Shown here: in pieces, positions 1-5,328 of the stretch
How the letters are laid out: each line of letters begins with the position of its first letter
How positions within the stretch are numbered: position 1 is the first letter of the stretch
Assembly: GCA_945980015.1 (NCBI GenBank)
Contig: CAMFQI010000105.1
Span: 1 to 5,328, forward strand
DNA length: 5,328 nucleotides
Reading direction: 5' to 3'
Source of the DNA: an uncultured Eubacterium sp.
Lineage (GTDB): Bacteria; Bacillota; Clostridia; Oscillospirales; Acutalibacteraceae
Notes under the pieces: generated by a model
What the model was told of the DNA's origin: nothing
Databases searched by the model: none
What the model saw: the letters and a program-made list of their open reading frames with translations, nothing else
Position numbers and translations under genes: made by a program

Positions 1-38
1 CTACGTCTCGTGGGCTCGTAGATGTGTATAAGAGACAG
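1..38 (+). other. Nextera (Tn5) sequencing adapter remnant, not genomic
   Basis: Positions 5-38 match the 34-base Illumina Nextera read-2 transposase adapter at 33 of 34 bases; the one difference is T instead of G at position 19. The last 19 bases (20-38) are the perfect Tn5 mosaic end AGATGTGTATAAGAGACAG. The four bases before it (ctac) could be the tail of a sample index, but four bases cannot prove this. The adapter sits at the extreme edge and no transposase gene is near, so this is library-construction residue left by incomplete trimming, not a natural Tn5 end. Any promoter for the following gene is cut off here. Confidence 0.97.
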
Positions 39-55
39 ATAGATAAGAATATCTC

Positions 56-64
56 AAGGAGGGG
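56..64 (+). promoter_or_regulatory. Shine-Dalgarno site of the PI-PLC gene
   Basis: AAGGAGGGG contains a perfect AGGAGG core (57-62) that ends 7 bases before the ATG at 70. This fixes the start of the phospholipase gene. Only about 17 genomic bases lie between the adapter and this site, so no promoter can be seen. Confidence 0.9.
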
Positions 65-69
65 CTGTT

Positions 70-3000
70 ATGAAGAAGCGACTTTCTGCGGCTTTAGCCG
101 TAATATTCAGTATTGTTATTATGCTTTGTCCTTTTCAGGCACTGTCGTACACAACAAATTCAACGCTCGGCTCAAGCCTGACGGGTGCAAATTGGATGAG
201 CGGCGTCAGGGATGACGTGTATCTTTCGGATTTATCAATTCCGGGAACTCACGACAGCGGCGCAAGAATAGTTGACTCTATTGCAACAACCTGGGCAAAG
301 TGCCAAAATCTTACGATAACCGACCAGCTTAATATCGGCGTTCGTTATCTCGATATGCGTTTGGAATATGATACAAGCTGTAAGGACAATATCAGAGTAG
401 TTCATTCAACGATTAACGTTTGGAACGGCAACAACGGTGCGCTTACTCTTTATGAGGTGCTTAATGAGTGCTATGCGTTTCTTGACAGTAATCCGAGTGA
501 AACGATTATTATGAGCGTTAAGGAGGACGACGGTAATAATGCGTCGGCGCTCGCAAACGCCATATGGGATTTGATATACAAAAACCCGAACAAATGGTAT
601 TACAGCACGACAACTCCCCAAATGAAGTACGCACGCTCAAAGATTGTTCTTGCAAGCAGAATAAGTCAGGTTGGAGCAGGTCTTAATTTGAGCTGGGGTG
701 ACCAGGGAAGCGACGGAGGAAGTGTTGAAATTAATTCTTCGCTTGAGGTTCAGGACAGATATAGTATGGGCACGTCGCCAAAATGGAGCAATGCCGTAAA
801 GCCAATGCTTGACAAGGAAAAGCCGGACAGAAAGTGGTTCTTGAACTTTCTTTCAACAACGGGAGCGGGTACAAGCGGTGTTGTTGCGTGCTCAAATAAT
901 ATGAACGACGCATTTTATCTGTATGAAGCGAAAAACAACAAATGCTATGGCATAGTTATTTTTGACTATGTCGCCGAGGGCTTGGCTAAAAAGGTTTATC
1001 AGTGTAACGACCTTGCTTCAAAAACGCAGGCGAGCGAGTCGGCGGGAACATATTATTATCGACTGAATTTGCATAATTCGGCTATGGTAAAATCGTTCAG
1101 CGGCGTTTCGCTGAGGCTATATTACAAAACTAACAGAGGCTCCGGCACGGAAAAATCCGTATTGCTTTTCCAAAGTGATAGCGGTGCAACAAACGGATTG
1201 CAGTATATGTGCTATCTCGGAAATTGGGATTTTTCGGGCGTAATAGACGGCTTCCCGACAAGGCTTGTATTTTCCTACGCCTACCCGTCGGGTAATCGGC
1301 TTGCGATAAAATACGAGCTTTATGTTTCAGCGAATACTAATAAAAACGAGGTTAATCTGTTCACTCAAAATTTTGACAAAAGCACAAACACGGATTCAAC
1401 GGATATTTACTACGTTCCCGACAGTAAAATTCCTAAGCCTACATATGTTCATTTCGATAATCCCGACAATGAAAATATGACTATTCCAAAGCAGGGCGAG
1501 GCGGATGTAACAAAGAGCTTTACGGCTTATGCGTGCGACCAATACGGCACGGTGTGGGACAGAAATATTACTTCATATACGCTCAGCTCAAGCTACAAGG
1601 GTATATCAATTTCGGGAAACACCCTGAGCATAAATTATCTTGCCGGTGACAACAAGCCGACTTATGTTGATACGCTTGTGCTTTATGTCAAGGCGAATTA
1701 CAGCGGCTACGGTGTTACGATTGATTCGGGCAACGAAAAGGTGATTATGATAACCGTGCCGAAGATTGAGTATCAGTTTATTAACGACGACGGCACCGTG
1801 CTCGAAACAAACTACGCTTACGCAGGCAGTATGCCGGCATACAGTCAGGGCTTCCCCGAAAAAGCACCCGACGAGAATGCACATTACTTGTTCAACAATT
1901 GGTCTAACGCAACGGGGCTTTCCCTTGCAAACAACAAGTACTATGCTCAGTATTCATCATATCCACACACATTTTATGACAAGGTGGTTGAAGCGGGTCC
2001 CAATCAAAAAGGTTGCACAATGCACTATTGCAACTGCGGTTATTATGAGGAATGGGACGCAACAGGCTACGCTTCGGATATGAGCACGCTTACTGCGGCG
2101 CTGAATTATACCGACAAATATAATTCAAAGGATTTCTCCCCTGAAAGCTATGCGGCGCTTATGAGCATTTGCGAAAGATTTGCCGAGACTCAACAGGGCG
2201 AGCTTTCCCAAAATGAAATTGATGCGGCAGTAACCGAAATTCTTACAGCTATGAACAGTCTTGCAGGTTATCTCGGATTTTCGGTTGAAGCCGAAAACGG
2301 TACTGTCAACGTTTCGTACAACGTCCAAAGCGACAAGGCGGGAAGCGTGCTTTACGGCACCGAGGTTACTCTCACCGCAACTGCCGATACGGGCTACAGG
2401 TTTGACGGTTGGTACGAAACAACTACGAAGAGAGTTTTTTCAAAGGATACGACATATACATTTACCGTTTCCTCAAATATTAATCTTCAGGCAAGATTTG
2501 TTGAAACGCAATCAGCAACGCTTACCTTCTATAATTCGAGCGGACAGGAATGCTTGAGAATAAACAAGCACCAGAGAGAATGGCTCGGTATGACCTCGCT
2601 TAATGTTGATATGCCCGAGGTTCCGTACAGACTCGGCTATACAAACGGCAGATGGGATATTGACAAAAATACAACGCTTATGAATCTGTCGTTCGGTATG
2701 GACGTTGACGTATATCCGATTTATGACAAGACGGATTACGAACAACCCACCGTACCCGAGCCGGACGGAAGCACTCCAAAGGCAAATCTGTATTACCGCT
2801 ATGACGGTGAAAACAAAAAAGGCTCGTTTACCATGGCTCTCGGTCTGCCGTCGGGTTGTGACGTAAAGGATATAGGAATTGCCTTTATGTTCGGAAAGCC
2901 GAGTATGTTTAATCCGAGTGATTATAATTTGGTTTTGAGCAACAAGACTGTTGAATCGAGATTTGACGCAGCGAGCAACGACGGAATTTATACGGTTAAC

Positions 3001-3126
3001 ATAAATGAATTTACGTCTAAGCATAGCTGTGCGGCAAGAGGATATGTTACTTATGCCGACGCCGACGGAATTTTGCACACCGTTTATTCAAACCAAATTA
3101 ATGTAGTCGATACACAAATTGTATAA
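70..3126 (+). CDS. Secreted multidomain phosphatidylinositol-specific phospholipase C (PI-PLC X domain)
   Basis: Predicted to cleave phosphatidylinositol (possibly GPI anchors too) outside the cell, giving diacylglycerol and inositol cyclic phosphate. Residues 1-26 are a signal peptide (MKKR, hydrophobic core, likely cleavage after ALS). C20 is not in a convincing lipobox. The X domain spans about 45-312. Counterparts of the Bacillus cereus catalytic and binding residues are in order with similar spacing: H61-D62 (PGTHDS), D95 and R97 (LDMR), H112 (VVHS), K151 (SVKED), R197, D229 and Y231 (VQDRY), and D299 (IFDY). The tail holds an unrecognised beta-rich segment (about 324-436), an Ig-like segment (about 455-566), an InlB-like module (about 566-630), a Cys-containing stretch (C649, C654, C656), a FIVAR domain (about 670-732), an InlB/Flg_new-type repeat (about 735-811), a third beta-grasp-like module (about 816-887) and an unknown C-terminal module (about 904-1018). 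The protein is about three times the length of simple bacterial PI-PLCs (about 300 residues). No LPXTG, dockerin or C-terminal membrane segment is present. The enzyme call is firm; lipid target and tail functions are inferred. Confidence 0.93.
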   Translation: MKKRLSAALAVIFSIVIMLCPFQALSYTTNSTLGSSLTGANWMSGVRDDVYLSDLSIPGTHDSGARIVDSIATTWAKCQNLTITDQLNIGVRYLDMRLEYDTSCKDNIRVVHSTINVWNGNNGALTLYEVLNECYAFLDSNPSETIIMSVKEDDGNNASALANAIWDLIYKNPNKWYYSTTTPQMKYARSKIVLASRISQVGAGLNLSWGDQGSDGGSVEINSSLEVQDRYSMGTSPKWSNAVKPMLDKEKPDRKWFLNFLSTTGAGTSGVVACSNNMNDAFYLYEAKNNKCYGIVIFDYVAEGLAKKVYQCNDLASKTQASESAGTYYYRLNLHNSAMVKSFSGVSLRLYYKTNRGSGTEKSVLLFQSDSGATNGLQYMCYLGNWDFSGVIDGFPTRLVFSYAYPSGNRLAIKYELYVSANTNKNEVNLFTQNFDKSTNTDSTDIYYVPDSKIPKPTYVHFDNPDNENMTIPKQGEADVTKSFTAYACDQYGTVWDRNITSYTLSSSYKGISISGNTLSINYLAGDNKPTYVDTLVLYVKANYSGYGVTIDSGNEKVIMITVPKIEYQFINDDGTVLETNYAYAGSMPAYSQGFPEKAPDENAHYLFNNWSNATGLSLANNKYYAQYSSYPHTFYDKVVEAGPNQKGCTMHYCNCGYYEEWDATGYASDMSTLTAALNYTDKYNSKDFSPESYAALMSICERFAETQQGELSQNEIDAAVTEILTAMNSLAGYLGFSVEAENGTVNVSYNVQSDKAGSVLYGTEVTLTATADTGYRFDGWYETTTKRVFSKDTTYTFTVSSNINLQARFVETQSATLTFYNSSGQECLRINKHQREWLGMTSLNVDMPEVPYRLGYTNGRWDIDKNTTLMNLSFGMDVDVYPIYDKTDYEQPTVPEPDGSTPKANLYYRYDGENKKGSFTMALGLPSGCDVKDIGIAFMFGKPSMFNPSDYNLVLSNKTVESRFDAASNDGIYTVNINEFTSKHSCAARGYVTYADADGILHTVYSNQINVVDTQIV

Positions 3127-3147
3127 TATAATAGTATAAAATAAAGA

Positions 3148-3181
3148 AAGCTCCTTTATGTCAAACGGCAGTAAGGAGCTT
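3148..3181. terminator. Bidirectional Rho-independent terminator between convergent genes
   Basis: A perfect 9-bp stem (AAGCTCCTT at 3148-3156, AAGGAGCTT at 3173-3181) encloses a 16-base loop. On the + strand it is followed by the T-rich stretch ATATTTTTAT, and on the - strand by TCTTTATTTTAT. It starts 22 bases after the phospholipase stop and lies 21 bases beyond the transporter stop, so it can end transcription of both genes. The long loop and A-T closing pairs make it moderate in strength. Confidence 0.85.
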
Positions 3182-3201
3182 ATATTTTTATGTTTATATG
3201 A

Positions 3202-3984
3202 TTATCCGAGAGTAACATCTAAAAACAACATTAGGCTGAATCCGAGCATAAAGAATATTGTTGCGGCGTTTGAATGATTGCCCTGTGACATTTCGGGAAT
3301 CAGCTCCTCAACTACAACATAAATCATTGCGCCTGCGGCGAAGCTGAGAAGATACGGAAGTATCGGAATAACAAGGCTCGAAAGCAGAATTGTAATAAGT
3401 CCTGCAATCGGCTCGACTATTCCCGAGCCTAAGCCGTAAAGCAATGCCTTACCTTTTGATACGCCGTTTGAACGAAGAGGTAAAGAAATGATAGCACCCT
3501 CGGGAAAGTTTTGAATGGCAATACCGATTGCGAGAGTTAATGCGGCGGCTTGCGAAATATTTGCGCTTTGCGACAGCCAGCCTGCACAGATTACGCCGAC
3601 AGCCATACCCTCAGGTATGTTGTGCAAAACTACGGCAAGCACCATCATAGTTGTTTTTTGGAGGCTTGATTTCGGACCTTCACTCGTGTTGTTCAGGTGC
3701 ATATGCGGTGTTATCGTGTCGAGCAAAAGCAAGAATAACATACCTAAGCAAAAGCCGACGACTGCCGGAACAGCGGCGAGGCTTCCCATATGCTCCGACT
3801 GTTCTATCGCCGGAATAATCAAGCTCCATATTGCAGCGGCAACCATAACGCCCGATGCAAAGCCTGTCAGTATTTTTTGTATTCTGTCACTCATCCGATT
3901 TTTCATAAAAAGAACACAGGCGGAGCCGAGCGAGGTTCCTAAAAATGGGATTAAAAGTATTTTTGCAATTAATGAATAAGACAT
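3202..3984 (-). CDS. ZIP family metal transporter (GufA/ZupT-like), 260 aa
   Basis: An inner-membrane divalent metal transporter (zinc, iron or manganese; substrate not readable from sequence) that normally moves metal into the cytoplasm. About eight hydrophobic segments are visible, near residues 5-27, 38-60, 70-89, 111-134, 144-168, 179-200, 203-226 and 241-259. Signature metal-site motifs are HNIPEG in TM4 (H121, N122, E125) and QNFPEG in TM5 (Q158, N159, E162); Gln in place of the first TM5 His is typical of the GufA-like branch. E226/E227 in VVVEELIPE and the SGIVEP motif (E191) also fit. The TM3-TM4 loop is short, with two His (H94, H96). The start was chosen at 3984 because AGGTG (3990-3994) lies 5 bases upstream and the first hydrophobic segment begins at once. 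An upstream ATG at 4113 would add 43 residues but would start before the likely promoter. The gene converges with the phospholipase and diverges from the FN3 protein, so it is probably monocistronic. Confidence 0.93.
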   Translation of the reverse strand: MSYSLIAKILLIPFLGTSLGSACVLFMKNRMSDRIQKILTGFASGVMVAAAIWSLIIPAIEQSEHMGSLAAVPAVVGFCLGMLFLLLLDTITPHMHLNNTSEGPKSSLQKTTMMVLAVVLHNIPEGMAVGVICAGWLSQSANISQAAALTLAIGIAIQNFPEGAIISLPLRSNGVSKGKALLYGLGSGIVEPIAGLITILLSSLVIPILPYLLSFAAGAMIYVVVEELIPEMSQGNHSNAATIFFMLGFSLMLFLDVTLG

Positions 3985-3989
3985 TTTTT

Positions 3990-3994
3990 CACCT
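3990..3994 (-). promoter_or_regulatory. Shine-Dalgarno site deciding the ZIP transporter start
   Basis: Read on the - strand, AGGTG is followed by five A residues and then ATG at 3984. It supports the 260-residue start over the longer reading frame that opens at 4113. Confidence 0.7.
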
Positions 3995-4036
3995 AATTTC
4001 TGTATGTCGTTATGTATTTTTTTAATGATTATACTA

Positions 4037-4065
4037 ATTATCTCATTTTTCGACGCAATAATCAA
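4037..4065 (-). promoter_or_regulatory. Predicted sigma-A promoter of the ZIP transporter
   Basis: On the - strand, TTGATT (4065-4060) is a -35 box with 4 of 6 consensus bases. It is followed after exactly 17 bases by GATAAT (4042-4037), a -10 box with 5 of 6, preceded by an extended TG (TGA at 4045-4043). Transcription would start near 4030, leaving an AT-rich leader of about 45 bases before the ATG. A competing TATAAT at 4033-4028 has no matching -35 box at normal spacing. Confidence 0.6.
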
Positions 4066-4106
4066 TACCCTATTATCGTCAAATTGCACAAAAATGACGG
4101 AAAAAT

Positions 4107-4135
4107 TTGACAAATCACAAAAAATCTGTTATAAC
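4107..4135 (+). promoter_or_regulatory. Predicted sigma-A promoter of the FN3-domain protein gene
   Basis: A perfect -35 TTGACA (4107-4112), a 17-base spacer and TATAAC (4130-4135; 5 of 6), with an extended -10 TG at 4127-4128. The -10 lies inside the perfect 10-bp palindrome TGTTATAACA (4127-4136), a possible regulator contact. The expected transcription start is near 4142, giving a leader of roughly 54 bases to the proposed start codon at 4196. This is one of the best-formed promoters that could be expected by eye. Confidence 0.8.
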
Positions 4136-4143
4136 ATAGAATG

Positions 4144-4180
4144 GTTACAAAATGGTAACAAGAATTACAAACTCGTAACG
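4144..4180 (-). repeat. Tandem WalR-box-like direct repeats in the leader of the FN3 gene
   Basis: Two 15-base direct repeats (4145-4159 and 4165-4179; 13 of 15 identical) are spaced exactly 20 bp apart. Read on the - strand, the promoter-proximal copy is TGTTAC-CATTT-TGTAAC (4160-4144), an exact fit to the WalR/YycF consensus TGTWAH-N5-TGTWAH as I recall it. The other copy is CGTTAC-GAGTT-TGTAAT (4180-4164), which misses one base. Each copy is also a small dyad (GTTAC/GTAAC). Because the repeats lie just after the predicted transcription start, a bound protein would more likely repress than activate. The repeat is directly visible; the regulator assignment is inference. Confidence 0.6.
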
Positions 4181-4184
4181 AAAT

Positions 4185-4188
4185 GAGG
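4185..4188 (+). promoter_or_regulatory. Shine-Dalgarno site pointing to an ATT start at 4196
   Basis: GAGG (TGAGG from 4184) is the only credible ribosome-binding site upstream of the FN3 gene. It stands 7 bases before an in-frame ATT at 4196-4198 and 43 bases before the first in-frame ATG at 4232, far too distant to serve that ATG. No ATG, GTG or TTG exists in frame between the upstream stop (TGA 4184-4186) and 4232. Confidence 0.6.
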
Positions 4189-4231
4189 TTTTATTATTCG
4201 ACTTACAAAAATCAGGCTTGTATCCGTTGTT

Positions 4232-5293
4232 ATGGCGGTACTTTTTGCGCTTGGCTCAAGCCTAACCGTTTATGCCGATGACGCTCGTTTGATTAAATCG
4301 GCGGACGCTTCGCTTAAGACGACACTTGAGAACTCGGTGCTTCATTCAATGCCTAATGAACAGTCCGACGAATTTGAAATATCGGTCAGCAATATCGGAG
4401 CAAGAAGCGCCTTGATTAGCTGGAGCGATAACGCTCTCGGTACATCTTACAGCGTAATCCGATATAACGAGGAGGCTCTCAGGCAGGAGAGATACGCCGT
4501 AACAAATGATACATTTATTGAGATGACTAATCTCACACCTAACACGCAGTATAAGTTTATTATTGCGACTGCACCCTCAAACAGATATTTGGGAGCAATC
4601 GGCTTTACAACAGGGGAGCTTGTTGCAGGCGTTGAAATCGTTGATGTGGCTGCGGATTATGTTAAATTTGAATTGAGCGACATAGAAAACGGTGCGAGCG
4701 TTGAGCTTTATAAAGGCGACAACGAGGACGACCTGAAGCGTATTGCAACCGTTACCGACAGCGAATACATCGACCGTGACGTTGACGAGGGCAGGGCGTA
4801 TTTCTACAAGTCCATTGTAAAAACCGCATCGGGCGTTGTCGTTGAAAACGAAGTACAGAGTGTTACAACTCCGATAAAAATGGGACTTCCGTCAGTTTCG
4901 GGAAGCACAAAAACCTACGCTCATTATACGGCGGTAACCGCTAGGTCCACCGCACAGTACAAACTTCTTAATTCGAGCGAATGTTATACCGATGAGGAAA
5001 CGGGCATAAGAATGGTTGACGATTGCTACTGCGTTGCGCTCGGCTCGTATTACGGCTCAAAAATCGGCACGAAATACAGGATTGAGCTTTCAACAGGAAA
5101 GAGCTTCAAGGTTATTCTTTGCGACCAAAAATCAAACCGCCATACAGACGCGAATAATCAATACGCCGTAAGAAATAAGGATGTTATTGAATTTTATGTT
5201 CAAAAGAATAAAATTCCGAAGTCCGTCAGAGGTAATTACGGCAATTTGAGTCAGTTTGAGGGCGATATTGTTTCGATAGAAAAATATATATAA
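4232..5293 (+). CDS. Secreted protein with two fibronectin III-like domains and an unrecognised C-terminal domain
   Basis: Specific function unknown. Coordinates start at the first in-frame ATG, giving 353 residues, but the true start is probably the ATT at 4196, giving 365. The extra 12 codons read (M)RLTKIRLVSVV and complete a textbook signal peptide: basic start, hydrophobic core, then VYA before DD. From the ATG alone the basic region is missing, and no ribosome-binding site precedes it. In 353-residue numbering, about 47-127 is an FN3 domain (ALISWSDN, YSVIRYNE, LTPNTQYKF), about 130-214 is a second, more divergent FN3-like domain, and about 229-353 is a compact beta-rich domain with four Cys (C251, C265, C267, C297) and blocks YCVALGSYYG, GTKYRIEL and FKVILCDQKSN. 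That spacing recalls double-psi beta-barrel wall-associated domains, but I cannot assign a family. No membrane anchor or LPXTG is visible. It has its own strong promoter and WalR-like boxes, which suggests a cell-envelope role. Confidence 0.85.
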   Translation: MAVLFALGSSLTVYADDARLIKSADASLKTTLENSVLHSMPNEQSDEFEISVSNIGARSALISWSDNALGTSYSVIRYNEEALRQERYAVTNDTFIEMTNLTPNTQYKFIIATAPSNRYLGAIGFTTGELVAGVEIVDVAADYVKFELSDIENGASVELYKGDNEDDLKRIATVTDSEYIDRDVDEGRAYFYKSIVKTASGVVVENEVQSVTTPIKMGLPSVSGSTKTYAHYTAVTARSTAQYKLLNSSECYTDEETGIRMVDDCYCVALGSYYGSKIGTKYRIELSTGKSFKVILCDQKSNRHTDANNQYAVRNKDVIEFYVQKNKIPKSVRGNYGNLSQFEGDIVSIEKYI

Positions 5294-5315
5294 ATGAAAC
5301 TAATTACATGATTCT

Positions 5316-5320
5316 AAGGA
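5316..5320 (+). promoter_or_regulatory. Possible Shine-Dalgarno site for a gene starting past the right edge
   Basis: AAGGA is followed by ATTTTATT to the end of the window, so a start codon at about 5329 would be correctly spaced. The pattern resembles the GAGG-TTTTATT-ATT leader of the preceding gene. If real, the FN3 gene is followed by a co-directional gene about 35 bases downstream. There is no terminator in between. The signal is only five bases long. Confidence 0.3.
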
Positions 5321-5328
5321 ATTTTATT

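Noticed and set aside
20..38. Natural Tn5/IS50 insertion end
   Set aside because: The mosaic end is fused to the synthetic Nextera tail and there is no transposase, resistance gene or target duplication.
39..55. Short inverted repeat AGATA-AGAA-TATCT before the phospholipase Shine-Dalgarno site
   Set aside because: Only 5 A/T-rich pairs right after the adapter junction; too weak and truncated to call an operator or attenuator.
24..215. 63-codon + strand reading frame starting inside the adapter
   Set aside because: Its start lies in non-genomic adapter sequence and it overlaps the well-supported phospholipase start in another frame.
2512..3078. 188-codon reading frame on the - strand under the phospholipase C-terminus
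   Set aside because: Antisense shadow: its composition is not domain-like, and the + strand protein is continuous with recognisable modules.
3515..3979. 154-codon + strand reading frame opposite the ZIP transporter
   Set aside because: Mirror of a membrane protein gene whose motifs (HNIPEG, QNFPEG) are clear on the - strand.
3985..4113. 43-residue N-terminal extension of the ZIP transporter from the ATG at 4113
   Set aside because: It would start upstream of the predicted promoter, it has no matching Shine-Dalgarno site, and the AT-rich sequence reads as intergenic leader.
4004..4186. 60-codon + strand reading frame in the divergent intergenic region
   Set aside because: It has no ribosome-binding site, has Ile/Asn/Lys-rich composition typical of AT-rich spacers, and covers both predicted promoters and the WalR-like repeats.
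5301..5325. Possible terminator hairpin (ATTC-TAAG-GAAT) after the FN3 gene
   Set aside because: About 4-5 A/T-rich pairs only; too unstable to terminate, and the overlapping AAGGA is read more simply as a ribosome-binding site.

Overview
The window looks like a contig from a low-to-moderate GC Firmicute (class Clostridia), most likely an uncultured gut commensal near Ruminococcus, Eubacterium or the Oscillospiraceae. This placement is an inference. It rests on strong AGGAGG-type Shine-Dalgarno sites, TTGACA/TATAAT promoters, and secreted proteins built from FIVAR, InlB-like beta-grasp and fibronectin III modules. The first 38 bases are not genomic: positions 5-38 match a Nextera (Tn5) read-2 adapter with one mismatch. 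The biological insert therefore starts at about base 39.

Layout: (1) 70-3126 (+) encodes a complete 1018-residue secreted protein. Its N-terminal catalytic domain is a bacterial phosphatidylinositol-specific phospholipase C (PI-PLC X type) with every key active-site residue I looked for, followed by about 700 residues of beta-rich, FIVAR and InlB-like modules. (2) 3148-3181 is a hairpin with T-rich flanks on both sides, a good bidirectional terminator between convergent genes. (3) 3202-3984 (-) encodes a 260-residue ZIP family (GufA/ZupT-like) metal transporter. (4) 3985-4195 is a 211-base divergent intergenic region with one well-formed promoter on each strand, and tandem WalR-box-like repeats just downstream of the rightward promoter. 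(5) About 4196/4232-5293 (+) encodes a secreted protein with two fibronectin III-like domains and an unrecognised C-terminal domain. Its natural start codon appears to be ATT, or a mutated or misread ATG. (6) The last 35 bases carry a possible Shine-Dalgarno site for a gene starting just past the right edge.

The three genes do not form an obvious operon or a recognisable single system: the first two converge and the second and third diverge. A shared theme is the cell surface: a secreted phospholipase, a membrane metal transporter, and a secreted FN3 protein that may answer to a cell-wall-stress regulator. I see no rRNA, tRNA, CRISPR array, insertion sequence or phage signature.
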